A stretch of 64,000 nucleotides of DNA, taken from assembly GCF_000832305.1 (NCBI RefSeq), contig NZ_CP010537.1:2356001-2420000 (forward strand). The letters are read 5' to 3'. The stretch is from Cupriavidus basilensis (GTDB lineage Bacteria > Pseudomonadota > Gammaproteobacteria > Burkholderiales > Burkholderiaceae). Under the pieces are notes generated by a model. It made no database searches, had not been told where the DNA came from, and worked only from the letters and a program-made list of their open reading frames with translations. A program made the translations under genes and the position numbers. Positions 41,326-51,019 of the stretch are shown in pieces. How positions within the stretch are numbered: the stretch's first letter is position 1; each line of letters opens with the position of its first letter.

Positions 41326-44162
41326 TAGCCATCTCCTTGTTTGCTGCCCGCCGCAAGGATCTGTCCGCCCCCAAAACTGGACTGCCGTGGCACCTCGCCA
41401 CCCAGCGTGATGCGGATCGCGCAGTACTTGAACTCCGGGATCTTGCCGAAGGGGTCCAGCGCCGCATTCGTCAGCTTGTTGATGGCGGCCTCGTAGTAGC
41501 AGAACGGCACGAACACCGCGCCGCGCGGCGTACCGTCGTCCACCCGGGCAAACAGCGATACCTGGCCCCGGCGCGATGCAAGCGTTACCACGTCGCCCGG
41601 CTGGCCACCGATGGCGGCAAGGTCGAGCGGATGCACCAGCGCCACCGGTTCCGGTTCGATGGCATCCAGCACGCCCGCGCGCCGGGTCATGCTGCCGGTA
41701 TGCCAGTGCTCGAGCTGCCGGCCGGTGATAAGCACGACCGGGTACTCCTGGTCGGGCCGCTCGGCCGCGGGAATGATGTCGGCAGGGACGAATCGGGCCC
41801 GGCCCGAAGCCGTCGGAAACGCGTCCGTAAAGATGACCGGCTCCCCCGGGTCGCCTTCAGCGCGGCAGGGATAGGTCACCGCGCCCTCCCGCTGCAAGCG
41901 TTCCCAGGTAATGCCGCCGATGCTGGGCATGGCATGGCGCATCTCGTCGAACACGTCGGCCACGCTCGCGTACGACCAGTCCAGCCCCAGCCTGGCGGCC
42001 ATCTGCTGGATGATCCACAGGTCCTGCCGCGCTTGCCCGGGCGGATCGATCGCCTGGCGGCCAAGCTGCACCGTGCGGTCGGTGTTGGTAAAGGTGCCCG
42101 TCTTCTCGGGGAACGCCGAAGCCGGCAGCACCACATCGGCGAGGTAGGCGGTCTCCGTCAGGAAGATATCCTGCACCACCAGGTGGTCCAGCGCCGCCAG
42201 CGCCTCGCGCGCATGCTGGGCATCGGGATCCGACATAGCCGGGTTCTCGCCCATGATGTACATCCCGCGCACTTCGCCCCGCTCGATGGCCCGCATCACT
42301 TCGACCACGGTCAGCCCCGGCTGGCGATCCAGCGTCATGCCCCACAACGACTCGAAGCGCGCAACAGCCTCGGGATCGTCGACACGATGGTAGTCCGGAT
42401 ACATCATCGGGATCAGTCCGGCGTCGGAGGCGCCCTGCACGTTGTTCTGGCCGCGCAGCGGGTGCAGCCCCGTGCCCGGCCGGCCGATCTGCCCCGTCAT
42501 CAGCGCCAGGGCGATCAGGCAACGGGCATTGTCTGTGCCGTGGATATGCTGGGAGATCCCCATGCCCCAAAGGATCATCGAGGCTTTGGAACTGGCGTAC
42601 AGCCGTGCCACATAGCGGATGGTGTCTGCGTCGATGCCGCAAACCGGCGCCATCAGCTCCGGGCTGTAGGCCGCCACATTGCGCTGCAGTTCCTCATAGC
42701 CAATGGTGCGGCTGGCGATGAAATCCTGATCGACCAGTCCTTCGGCCACGATCACATGCATCATGGCGTTGAGCAGTGCCACATCGGTATCGGGCTCGAA
42801 CTGCAGGAAGCGATGGGCGAAGCGCGCCAGGTCGCCGCGGCGCGGATCTGCCACGATCAGCCTGGTGCCATTTTTTACCGCGTTCTTGATCCAGGTTGCC
42901 GCCACCGGATGGTTCACCGTTGGATTGGCTCCGATCACGATCACCACCTGCGCGCGCGCCACATCCATCACCGGGTTGGAAACCGCGCCCGAGCCGATGC
43001 CTTCGAGCAGCGCCGCCACCGACGACGCGTGGCAAAGCCGCGTGCAATGGTCCACGTTATTGCTGCCGAAGCCGGTGCGCACAAGCTTTTGAAACAGGTA
43101 GGCCTCTTCATTGCTCCCCTTGGCGGAGCCAAAGCCGGCCAGCGCGCGCTTGCCGTACGTGTCGCGGATGGCCATCAGGCTGGTGCCAGCGAGGGCAAGG
43201 GCCTCATCCCAGCTGGCTTCGCGGAACACATCCATCACGCGCGCAGGATCCATCACGAAATCGCCCCGCTTGGGGGCGCCTTCGCGCCGCACCAACGGCA
43301 CCGTGAGCCGGTGCGGATGCTGGGCGTAATCGAAGCCATAGCGGCCTTTCACGCACAGGCGCATCTGGTTGGCCGGCCCAGGACGCCCTTCGACAAACAG
43401 GATGCGGTTGTCCTTGACGTTGTAGGTGAGCTGGCAGCCCACCCCACAGTACGGACATACCGATTCGACCTGGCGATCCGGCACCGGCAACGCGGCGTCG
43501 CGGGCCGGCATCAGCGCGCCGGTCGGGCAGGCCTGCACGCACTCGCCGCAGGCCACGCAGGTGGAGGCGCCCATCGGGTCGCCCATGTCGAACACGATCG
43601 CCGCCTGGTCGCCGCGAAAGGCCAGCCCGATCACATCGTTGACCTGCTCCTCGCGGCAAGCGCGCACGCAGCGGGTGCACTGGATGCAGGCATCGAGATT
43701 GACGGCGATGGCTGGATGGGACAAATCGGCCGGCACGGCGGCGCGCGGCGCAAAGCGCGGCTTGCCGACGTCCAGCCGGGCCGACCAATGATCCAGCGCA
43801 TTGTTGCGCGTGTAATGCGCCTCGCGCATATCGGACTGAAGCAGCGCCAGCACCATGCGCTGCGAGTGCAGCGCGCGCTCGGAGGCGGTCAGCACCTCCA
43901 TGCCCTGGGCAGGATAGCGGCAGCACGACGGCGCCAGCACGCGCTCGCCCTTGATCTCCACCATGCAGGCGCGGCAGTTGCCGGCGGTGTCCAGGCCGTC
44001 CTTGTAGCACAGGTGCGGGATGTCGAACCCCTCGCGCTGCGCCACCTTGAGCAAGCTCTCGCCAGGCCCTGCGCACACGTCCCGGCCATTCAGGCGGAAC
44101 GTCACCGTGGTACCCGAGGAGGCATCCACTTGCGCGCGCTCGGCGCGGGTCAGTGCATTCAT
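41325..44162 (-). CDS. fdwA: NAD-dependent formate dehydrogenase, catalytic alpha subunit
   Basis: The 945-residue molybdo/tungsto-enzyme oxidises formate to CO2. In order it has a [2Fe-2S] domain (CYKDGLDTAGNCRACMVEIKG), a NuoG-like His/Cys cluster, two 4Fe-4S sets (CIQCTRCVRACREEQ and CVACGECVQACPTGA), a further cluster in CPYCGVGCQL, and the bis-MGD catalytic domain. The metal ligand is cysteine, not selenocysteine, in CTRLCHASS. The C-terminal MoCo-binding domain ends in GGGQILAAGS. The two-gene form with an E/F-fused beta subunit matches FdwAB of Cupriavidus, distinct from the FdsGBA type. It is 14 bp after fdwB. The accessory gene fdhD is not in the window. Confidence 0.9.
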   Translation of the reverse strand: MNALTRAERAQVDASSGTTVTFRLNGRDVCAGPGESLLKVAQREGFDIPHLCYKDGLDTAGNCRACMVEIKGERVLAPSCCRYPAQGMEVLTASERALHSQRMVLALLQSDMREAHYTRNNALDHWSARLDVGKPRFAPRAAVPADLSHPAIAVNLDACIQCTRCVRACREEQVNDVIGLAFRGDQAAIVFDMGDPMGASTCVACGECVQACPTGALMPARDAALPVPDRQVESVCPYCGVGCQLTYNVKDNRILFVEGRPGPANQMRLCVKGRYGFDYAQHPHRLTVPLVRREGAPKRGDFVMDPARVMDVFREASWDEALALAGTSLMAIRDTYGKRALAGFGSAKGSNEEAYLFQKLVRTGFGSNNVDHCTRLCHASSVAALLEGIGSGAVSNPVMDVARAQVVIVIGANPTVNHPVAATWIKNAVKNGTRLIVADPRRGDLARFAHRFLQFEPDTDVALLNAMMHVIVAEGLVDQDFIASRTIGYEELQRNVAAYSPELMAPVCGIDADTIRYVARLYASSKASMILWGMGISQHIHGTDNARCLIALALMTGQIGRPGTGLHPLRGQNNVQGASDAGLIPMMYPDYHRVDDPEAVARFESLWGMTLDRQPGLTVVEVMRAIERGEVRGMYIMGENPAMSDPDAQHAREALAALDHLVVQDIFLTETAYLADVVLPASAFPEKTGTFTNTDRTVQLGRQAIDPPGQARQDLWIIQQMAARLGLDWSYASVADVFDEMRHAMPSIGGITWERLQREGAVTYPCRAEGDPGEPVIFTDAFPTASGRARFVPADIIPAAERPDQEYPVVLITGRQLEHWHTGSMTRRAGVLDAIEPEPVALVHPLDLAAIGGQPGDVVTLASRRGQVSLFARVDDGTPRGAVFVPFCYYEAAINKLTNAALDPFGKIPEFKYCAIRITLGGEVPRQSSFGGGQILAAGSKQGDG

Positions 44163-44176
44163 CTCGCCCTCGCTTA

Positions 44177-45886
44177 TCAGGCCAGTTCCTGGGGAAAATA
44201 CTTGATCACGCAATCCACCGGGTTGGGCGCCGCCTGCCCCAACCCGCAGATCGACGCATCCCGCATCACCGCAGACAAGTCCGCCAGCGCGGCCAGGTCC
44301 CATTTCGGCTGTGCGATCACATCCAGCGCCTTGGCCGTGCCCACACGGCATGGTGTGCACTGTCCGCAGGATTCATGCTTGAAGAAGTGCATCAGGTTGC
44401 GCGCCACGGCCACCGCACTGTCCTGCTCTGAAAACACCACGATGGCGGCTGATCCGATAAAGCAACCGTAGGGCTGCAGCGTATCGAAATCCAGCGGAAT
44501 ATCGCCCAGGGACGCCGGCAGGATGCCGCCCGAGGCGCCGCCCGGCAGGTAGCCATAAAAGCAATGGCCGTCCTGCATGCCACCGCAGTATTCCTCGATC
44601 AGCTCACTCACGGTGATCCCCGCTGGCGCCACGTGCACGCCGGGCAGTTTCACGCGCCCCGACACCGAGAACGAGCGCAGCCCGTGCCGGCCATGGCGTC
44701 CCTGCGCGGCGAACCAGCCCGCGCCTTTTTCAAGGATCTCGCGGACCCAGTAAAGGGTCTCGAAATTGTGCTCCAGCGTGGGCCGGCCGAACAAGCCGAC
44801 CTGCGCCACATAGGGCGGACGCAGCCTGGGCATGCCGCGCTTGCCTTCGATCGATTCGATCATGGCAGACTCTTCGCCGCAGATATACGCGCCGGCGCCA
44901 CGCCGCAGCTGGATCTGCGGCATGTCCGGGATCGGCGGCTCGGCCTGCAGCCGGCGCAGCGCTTGGCCAAGCACGGCACGGCAGCCTGCGTATTCGTCGC
45001 GCAGGTAGATGTAGATGGCGCTGACCTGGGTCACCGCGGCGGCGATCAGCATGCCTTCCAGGAAGCGATGCGGGTCGCGCTCAAGGTAGACGCGGTCCTT
45101 GAAGGTACCGGGCTCGCCCTCATCCAGGTTGACCGCCATCAGGCGCGGGGCCGGCTCCGCCATCACGATCCGCCATTTGCGCCCGGTGGGGAAACCCGCG
45201 CCACCCAGCCCGCGCAAGCCGGAATCCTCCATTGTGCGCAGCAATGATTCGGAATCATGCTCCCCCGAGGCCACTGCGCGCAGCAACTGATACCCACCTT
45301 GCGCGCGATAGTCGTCATAGCCCAGATGGGCTTCGGGCGCGTGATGCACGGCGCGCGCAGCCACCGTGTCCGCAATGGTCTGCGCACTCGCAAAATCCAC
45401 CGGGTTCTGCCCGACCAGCGCGGCGGGCGCGCGCTCGCAGCGGCCGATGCAGGGCGCCGCCACCACCTTGACTTCGCTGCCCAGCAGGGCCGGCAGCCGG
45501 GCGAGCAGGTCGCGCCCCCCGCCCAGCTCGCAGGCGATGCCTTCACACACGCGCACCGTCACGGCGGCCGGCGGCCGGATGACGCCATCTCCATCCTCGC
45601 GCACTACATCGAAATGATGATAGAAAGTGGCGACTTCATAGACCTCCGCCATCGACAGCCCCATCTCTTGCGCCAGCGCCACCAGGTGCGGGATCGCCAG
45701 CTGGCCGAAGCGATCATTGATGGCATGCAGGTGCTCGATCAGCAGGTCACGCCGGCGCGGTGCGTCGCCCAGGGCTGCCTGGACTTCGGCCAAGGCTGCC
45801 GGGTCGGGCTGCCTCCCCTTGGGCTGGCGGCGCTTGCGCGCCTTGCCGATATCCTGGACCGCGATGGGAATGACGACCTGGTTCAT
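44177..45886 (-). CDS. fdwB: Formate dehydrogenase beta subunit (NuoE-NuoF fusion)
   Basis: The 569-residue diaphorase subunit passes electrons to NAD+. The N-terminal NuoE-like part holds a [2Fe-2S] cluster (VCEGIACELGG and APCIGRCERAPA). The C-terminal NuoF-like part has GLGGAGFPTGRKW (NADH site), the FMN segment NLDEGEPGTFKDR and a 4Fe-4S motif SCGQCTPCRVG. It begins at 45886 (MNQVVIPI); the longer ORF adds 14 unlikely residues. It lies downstream of oxlT on the same strand, which couples formate release and formate oxidation. Confidence 0.9.
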   Translation of the reverse strand: MNQVVIPIAVQDIGKARKRRQPKGRQPDPAALAEVQAALGDAPRRRDLLIEHLHAINDRFGQLAIPHLVALAQEMGLSMAEVYEVATFYHHFDVVREDGDGVIRPPAAVTVRVCEGIACELGGGRDLLARLPALLGSEVKVVAAPCIGRCERAPAALVGQNPVDFASAQTIADTVAARAVHHAPEAHLGYDDYRAQGGYQLLRAVASGEHDSESLLRTMEDSGLRGLGGAGFPTGRKWRIVMAEPAPRLMAVNLDEGEPGTFKDRVYLERDPHRFLEGMLIAAAVTQVSAIYIYLRDEYAGCRAVLGQALRRLQAEPPIPDMPQIQLRRGAGAYICGEESAMIESIEGKRGMPRLRPPYVAQVGLFGRPTLEHNFETLYWVREILEKGAGWFAAQGRHGRHGLRSFSVSGRVKLPGVHVAPAGITVSELIEEYCGGMQDGHCFYGYLPGGASGGILPASLGDIPLDFDTLQPYGCFIGSAAIVVFSEQDSAVAVARNLMHFFKHESCGQCTPCRVGTAKALDVIAQPKWDLAALADLSAVMRDASICGLGQAAPNPVDCVIKYFPQELA

Positions 45887-45982
45887 GGCAATCTCGAAAA
45901 GCAGTCTCTTGGGGGTGCCAAATGGCAACGGGGCAAGCGCTACACGTGCTTGCCCGCCGCTCCGGTTTTATCTTGCACTGCA

Positions 45983-46014
45983 CGCGGCTCCCGCTACCCG
46001 CAGCGGGAGCCGCG
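45983..46014. other. Intercistronic hairpin between oxlT and fdwB
   Basis: A perfect stem GCGGCTCCCGCT/AGCGGGAGCCGC with a six-base loop (plus one further pair outside) lies in the 208-bp gap. There is no U tract for minus-strand transcription, so it is more likely an mRNA-stability or partial-attenuation structure than a full stop. Confidence 0.7.
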
Positions 46015-46094
46015 GGAGGGTTTTCGCTTTCGCCTTCGATCATATCCCTAATCCCGCGGCGCATTGACCGCACCGACCCACGCCGGCAACCCCC

Positions 46095-47411
46095 TCAGGT
46101 CAGGTCCTCCGGCACCGCGCGATATCCCATCGGCGCGCTGGTGTTGGCATGCACATATTTCTTGGCGTGGGCTTCGCGCATTGGCTTGAGCACGAACAGG
46201 GCCAGGAAGGCGGACAGCGCCGCCATGCCCGAGGCAAGCATGAAGACCGCGTGCCAGTCGCCGGTGGCGGCGGTGATGACGCTGGAGAACGGCACCAGCA
46301 GCGCAGCCGTGCCCTTGGCGGTGTACAACAGGCCAGCATTGGTGGCGGCAAACCTGGGCCCGAAGGTGTCGCCGCAGGTTGCCGGGAACAGGCTGTAGAT
46401 CTCCCCCCAGGCGAAGAACACGATACCGGTCAGCACCACGAAAGCGATGGGATCCTGCCCGTACTTAGCCAGCAGCAGAATGCCCACCGCCTCGATCGCA
46501 AAGGCCAGGAACATCGTGTTCTCACGGCCAATGTTGTCCGAGATCCAGCCAAAGAAGGGACGCGTCAGCCCATTGAGCACGCGGTCGATGGTGAGGGCGA
46601 AAGTCAGTGCGGGCAACGTCAGGCCGAGCAGCGAAACCGGCACGCCATCGAGGCCGAAATCCTTGGCGATCGGGCCCAGTTGGGCGGTCGCCATCAGGCC
46701 GCCGGCCGCCATCATCACGAACATCGCGTACATCACCCAGAAGATCGGCGAGGACAGGACCTGGCGCGGCGAGGCATTGTAGGCAGCCGTCTTGACCGCG
46801 GACGTGACCTGGTTCAGCACCTTGGCCGAAGGGGGATAGAGCGCCATGCCCAGGAAGAAGACAATCAGGCCCTGGCCCAGGCCGAACCACAGGAACGTGG
46901 CCTCGTAGCCGCTGGCCTTGATCATGTTGGCAATCGGCACCACGGTCAGCGCGGAGCCCGCGCCAAAGCCGGCGGCGGTGATGCCTGCCGCCAGCCCGCG
47001 CCGGTTGGGGAACCACTTCAACGCATTGCCCACGCAGGTGCCATACACCGCGCCCGCCCCCACCCCGCCCACGGCTGCCGCGAAATAAAGCATCGGCAGC
47101 GACGCGGCCACGGAGTTCAAGGCCCAGGCAATCGCACACAGCAGGCCGCCACCCACCACGACCGGACGCGGGCCGTACTTGTCCACGAGGTAGCCCTCGA
47201 TCGGCACCAGCCAGGTTTCCGTAACAACGAAGATGGTGAACGCCACCTGGATCGCCGTGCGGCCCCAGTGGTACTTGTCATCGATCGGGTTGACGAACAG
47301 TGTCCAGCCGTATTGCATGTTGGCGATCATCGCCATGCAGATCACGCCAAATACGAGTTGAACCCAGGGTGAGGCAAAGCGTGACTCGGGCGCGTTTTGC
47401 TGATGCTCCAT
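46095..47411 (-). CDS. oxlT: Oxalate/formate antiporter (OFA family MFS)
   Basis: The 438-residue inner-membrane transporter has 12 predicted helices and begins WVQLVFGVICMAMIANMQYGWTLFV. The signature block GTCVGNALKWFPNRRGLAAG and FFGWISDNIGRENTMF are as in OxlT-type transporters, which exchange external oxalate for internal formate. A basic residue in the C-half (KGTAALLVPF) stands where OxlT uses a key lysine. An exact copy of the 15-bp operator word lies 120 bp upstream. It is followed by fdwBA. Confidence 0.9.
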   Translation of the reverse strand: MEHQQNAPESRFASPWVQLVFGVICMAMIANMQYGWTLFVNPIDDKYHWGRTAIQVAFTIFVVTETWLVPIEGYLVDKYGPRPVVVGGGLLCAIAWALNSVAASLPMLYFAAAVGGVGAGAVYGTCVGNALKWFPNRRGLAAGITAAGFGAGSALTVVPIANMIKASGYEATFLWFGLGQGLIVFFLGMALYPPSAKVLNQVTSAVKTAAYNASPRQVLSSPIFWVMYAMFVMMAAGGLMATAQLGPIAKDFGLDGVPVSLLGLTLPALTFALTIDRVLNGLTRPFFGWISDNIGRENTMFLAFAIEAVGILLLAKYGQDPIAFVVLTGIVFFAWGEIYSLFPATCGDTFGPRFAATNAGLLYTAKGTAALLVPFSSVITAATGDWHAVFMLASGMAALSAFLALFVLKPMREAHAKKYVHANTSAPMGYRAVPEDLT

Positions 47412-47524
47412 GGTGTCTCCTTATGGCGGGCGGGGCCGCCTTATGTGGAAAGGGCGTCTTCGGACACCTCTTTTGGGACGGCACCGCTTGTGCTGCATCC
47501 CAGATACTGCGGTCGTTTCAGTGC

Positions 47525-47546
47525 TATACAGTATGTGATATATCAA
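47525..47546. promoter_or_regulatory. Candidate GntR operator, oxlT promoter
   Basis: ATACAGTATGTGATATATCA (47526-47545) contains two adjoining dyads, ATACnGTAT and TGATATATCA. Its 15-bp core GTATGTGATATATCA is identical to the copies at 59494 and 63948. It is 120 bp upstream of oxlT. Confidence 0.8.
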
Positions 47547-48069
47547 TATAGTCAAGACGCTTTTAGCCCACTTGGCGGACCATGAAACTACCCGGAAATG
47601 GCGATGGCAATGCACCGGAAAGCGGCATGAAGGTTACTCGTGCGCCACGCGCATCAAAGTGGGCGAGCGGCGCAAGCCGGCTTGCTGAAGGATCAATGAC
47701 TTAGGGGTTTTACGCCGCATCAATGGCGCGCGTGGACAAGCGGTTATGGGGCACGACAAGTTGGTGCGGGGACCTGGCCGGCGCGGCGCCGCAAAGTCCA
47801 TCCTCGGGAAAGTCCCTAGATAAAGTCAGGCAGACCGGCGCATCAATGTACTGAATGTCTGGCCCTTCAGGACAGAAGAGCGGAGGGAGCGAACAAGGAG
47901 CTTGCGATCCGCGCAACGGCGAAAAGGTGCCCTGGAAGGCTCTATGCAAGCGAACCCTGCAATCAAACCAAGGGAATCTGGCGGAGGAATCTGGCGGGAC
48001 AAGGCCCCCGCTCCAGCGCAGCGGCAGCGATTGGCGGCCAGGTGGCCCGCCAATCGCACCACGCGAGCA
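47547..48069. other. Non-coding region between oxlT and the small membrane gene
   Basis: These 523 bp contain overlapping open frames on both strands but none with a convincing start, ribosome site or protein-like composition. No repeat or structural RNA was recognised. Confidence 0.45.
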
Positions 48070-48291
48070 TCAGGCGCGGGCCAGTTTGGGTCGCGCGCTC
48101 ACGCCGGACGGAGTCGGGCTGGCGCGGCCGATGCCGGCAGTTTCCTGCGAAGCGCCAAGGCCAGCAAAGCGTCCATGCTCCTGGGCGCGGGCCAGCACAG
48201 GGGTCGGCACGCGGGTAGCAATCAGGAAGGTAACGCCGACGCCGAGGGCAATCAGACCAAAGGCAAGACCGAGAAGAAGAGCGCTGTCCAT
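48070..48291 (-). CDS. Small single-span membrane protein linked to the oxalate regulon
   Basis: The 73-residue protein has one membrane segment at residues 4-26 (ALLLGLAFGLIALGVGVTFL) and a cytosolic tail rich in Ala, Gly and Pro. It belongs to no family that I recognise. Reality is supported by CGGAG at proper spacing before the ATG and by a copy of the regulon operator 73 bp upstream. It stands between oxlT and a LysR gene, both on the same strand. A role as a small partner of a transporter or sensor is possible but is inference. Confidence 0.55.
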   Translation of the reverse strand: MDSALLLGLAFGLIALGVGVTFLIATRVPTPVLARAQEHGRFAGLGASQETAGIGRASPTPSGVSARPKLARA

Positions 48292-48358
48292 CAGAAAACT
48301 CCGCTAGGGATGGTGAGTAGGAGTTTTCATTATATGCTGCGGCGCACTATGTGTAAAT

Positions 48359-48379
48359 ATCCTGTATGTAATATATCAC
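48359..48379. promoter_or_regulatory. Candidate GntR operator, small membrane gene
   Basis: GTATGTAATATATCA (48364-48378) differs from the exact operator word by one base and equals the copy upstream of sucC. It lies downstream of the LysR gene's end and 73 bp upstream of the small membrane protein gene. Confidence 0.7.
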
Positions 48380-48429
48380 AAGATTTTTGGCGCTAACGCA
48401 ACAGCCTTTCGCAACACCCTTCCCCTGCC

Positions 48430-49341
48430 CTACCCTACGCGCGCCAGTAACGTCTGCTCATGTTCCATGCCTCGCAGCACATCCCAGACGGCAGCGGCAT
48501 TGGGCTTGAGCGACCGGCTCTTGCGCCGTACCAGCATCACCGAGGACGTGACCTGTGGGCGCAATGGCCGCATGACGGCAGCCGGGCCCAGCCCGGCCAC
48601 CTGGGCGCGCGATGGCACGATGCCGATGCCCAGCCCCAGCGCCACCATGCCGAAGATCGCAGCAAAGTGGCCAAGCACCTGCAGCGAGCCGGCGCGCACG
48701 TGATACACGCCAAAGGCCTGTTCCACGGCCGGCTGGATGCCCGAATATTGGTCGAGCATCAGCACGTTGGCATCGTTGAGGTCGCCCCACCCTACCGTCT
48801 CGCGCGTAGCCAGCGGATGCTGCGATGGCAGCACGGCATGGAACGGATCGACGCACAGGCCCTCGCAGTAGAGATCGTCCCCGGCCTGCGGGTTCGTGGC
48901 GATGCCGAAGTCCACCTCGCCGCTGCGCACGCACTGCAGCACGGCCTCATGCGAGCGGTCCTTCAGGCTGATGCCGATGCCCGGCCAGGCCGCACGGCAA
49001 CCCGCGAGCCAGCCCGGCAGCGACATCGACGACAGCACCGGATCGGACGCGATCTGCACCGCGCCCTGGCACGGCCTGGCGGCGCCCTGGCTCTCGCGCA
49101 GCGTCTGCTCGACTTCCTCGATCAAGTGGCAGATGCGCTGCGACAGGTGCTCGCCGGCGTCGGTAAGCTCGACCTGGCGCGTGGTTCGGTCAAACAGCCG
49201 CTGGTCGATCTCGTCCTCCAGCTCGCGCACGCTGCGGCTGATGGCGGACTGCGTCAGCCCGAGCTCAGCCGCGGCGCGGGTAAAGCTCTTCTGTCGCGCG
49301 ACAGCCGCGAAGGCCTTGAGCTGGGGAAGCGAAATATTCAT
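48430..49341 (-). CDS. LysR-family regulator
   Basis: The 303-residue regulator has the N-terminal winged helix (LKAFAAVARQKSFTRAAAELGLTQSAISRSVRELE) and a LysR substrate domain. The start at 49341 (MNISLPQ) is standard. It follows the second OxlT gene on the same strand with a strong hairpin between, so it may be transcribed on its own. A role in oxalate or formate control is suggested only by position. Confidence 0.88.
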   Translation of the reverse strand: MNISLPQLKAFAAVARQKSFTRAAAELGLTQSAISRSVRELEDEIDQRLFDRTTRQVELTDAGEHLSQRICHLIEEVEQTLRESQGAARPCQGAVQIASDPVLSSMSLPGWLAGCRAAWPGIGISLKDRSHEAVLQCVRSGEVDFGIATNPQAGDDLYCEGLCVDPFHAVLPSQHPLATRETVGWGDLNDANVLMLDQYSGIQPAVEQAFGVYHVRAGSLQVLGHFAAIFGMVALGLGIGIVPSRAQVAGLGPAAVMRPLRPQVTSSVMLVRRKSRSLKPNAAAVWDVLRGMEHEQTLLARVG

Positions 49342-49421
49342 GATCACCCCTCCTGTATGCACTGAGCATTGGGCGCGCAGAGCGCGCTTTGCCATGCCCC
49401 GCGCTGCGCATCGTGATAGAC

Positions 49422-49460
49422 GCCGGGCCCGGATTCGCGTCACGCGAGTCCGGGCCCGGC
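49422..49460. terminator. Hairpin after the second oxlT gene
   Basis: An 18-bp stem with one mismatch (GCCGGGCCCGGA... with its complement) and a three-base loop lies just beyond the end of the antiporter gene. No clear U tract follows, but its stability makes it a probable terminator or 3'-end stabiliser. Confidence 0.65.
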
Positions 49461-49467
49461 TGGTGAT

Positions 49468-50808
49468 TCAGTCGATCTTGCGGGCGGAGAGTCCCGCCAG
49501 GTACGCCGCGGGATCGGTCGCCGGTACCAGGGCCTCGGCATGCCCGGTGATAAACCGTCGTCGCATCGGGGCCAGCACGAACCTGGCGGACAAACCAGCC
49601 GCGATGGTCACGATCGCCGCCACCGTAAAGACGGCATCCCACCCGCCACGCGCCGACAGGATCGAGGCCAGTGGCACCAGCATCGCCGCCGTGCCCTTGG
49701 CCGTGTACAGCGTGCCGGCATTGGCCGCGGCGAACTTGCTGCCGAAGGTATCGGCGCACAGCGCGGGAAAGATCGAGAAAATCTCGCCCCAGAACAGAAA
49801 CGTCAGCGCCGCGAACGTCATGAACAGATAAGGGTTATGCCCGAACTCCATCAGGCCGAGCAGCGACAGTCCCTCGCCAATGAAGATAAAGAACATGGTG
49901 TTCTCCCGACCGATGCGGTCCGAGATAAAGCCGCACAGCGGTCGCGTAAAGCCATTGCACAAGTTGTCGATCGACAGCGTCATGGTGAGCAGCGGCAGCG
50001 TGAACCCCAGCATCGTCACCGGCATCGACGCGAAGCCGAAGTCCCGTGCAATGGGACCCAGTTGCGCAGTGGCCATGATGCCGCCCGCCGCGACCGCCAC
50101 GAACGAGGCGTAGATGACCCAGAAGACTGGCGTCTTCACCATCCGGCCCGGCGTGAACTCGATGGGATTGGTCAGCACCGCCTTGGCCGCCACGGCGCCC
50201 ACAGGCGGACGCGGCTTGACCAGCAGCAAGGCCATCAGCAGGATGCAAGCGCCTTGCAGGATGCCGAAGGTGATAAAGGCTTGCTCGTACCCCGAGCGCT
50301 GGATCATGTTGGCAATAGGAATCACGGTCAGCGCCGAGCCAGCGCCGAAACCAGCGGCGGTCAGTCCGGCCGCCAGGCCGCGCTTGTCCGGAAACCACTT
50401 GAGCGCGTTGCCAACGCAGGTGCCATACACACCGCCGGCACCGATGCCTGCGATCACCGCCGCCAGGTAGAGCTGCGGCAGGCTGGTCGCGTGCGCATTG
50501 ATGACCCAGGCCAGCCCCGCGCACACCGCGCCGCATGCCACTACCGGGCGCGGCCCGATCTTGTCGACCAACCAGCCTTCAAGCGGCACCAGCCAGGTCT
50601 CGGTCACGATGAAAATGGAAAAAGCTACCTGGATGGCCGACTCGCCCCAGTGGTGCTTGGCATTCATCGGGGTCACGAATAATGTCCAGCCATATTGCAG
50701 ATTGGCTACCAGCCCCATGCAGACCACACCGATCGCCAGCTGGAACCAGCGGTTGTGAAGCCAGCTCGGACGGCTTGCGGCCATTGCCGCCGATTTGTCG
50801 TGCGCCAT
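49468..50808 (-). CDS. Second oxalate/formate antiporter-like MFS transporter
   Basis: The 446-residue, 12-helix OFA-family transporter is clearly paralogous to the one at 46095 (shared ANLQYGWTLFV, GTCVGNALKWFPDKRGLAAG and ISDRIGRENTMFF), with a long C-terminal tail (ALVPATDPAAYLAGLSARKID). The start at 50808 has AGGAG upstream. It lacks the operator word found before the first copy, and it is divergent from a LysR gene at 51020. It probably carries a related anion or is expressed under other conditions. Confidence 0.88.
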   Translation of the reverse strand: MAHDKSAAMAASRPSWLHNRWFQLAIGVVCMGLVANLQYGWTLFVTPMNAKHHWGESAIQVAFSIFIVTETWLVPLEGWLVDKIGPRPVVACGAVCAGLAWVINAHATSLPQLYLAAVIAGIGAGGVYGTCVGNALKWFPDKRGLAAGLTAAGFGAGSALTVIPIANMIQRSGYEQAFITFGILQGACILLMALLLVKPRPPVGAVAAKAVLTNPIEFTPGRMVKTPVFWVIYASFVAVAAGGIMATAQLGPIARDFGFASMPVTMLGFTLPLLTMTLSIDNLCNGFTRPLCGFISDRIGRENTMFFIFIGEGLSLLGLMEFGHNPYLFMTFAALTFLFWGEIFSIFPALCADTFGSKFAAANAGTLYTAKGTAAMLVPLASILSARGGWDAVFTVAAIVTIAAGLSARFVLAPMRRRFITGHAEALVPATDPAAYLAGLSARKID

Positions 50809-51019
50809 GTCGTGTCTCCTGCATAGTGCGTGCGCGCTCTGTGGCGCGACGGGTAGGCTTCTCCGGGAGGGGGAGCCCTTGGTCACTACTTGATTGAGCG
50901 CGCCTGACATTGCGGCACGTGCATCCGTGGACTGATGCTAGTTCAAACTAAGTTCGGCACGGCATAAAGTTTTTTATTATGATCATTCACGATCCTCTAT
51001 ACATGGGACGGACGAGTGC

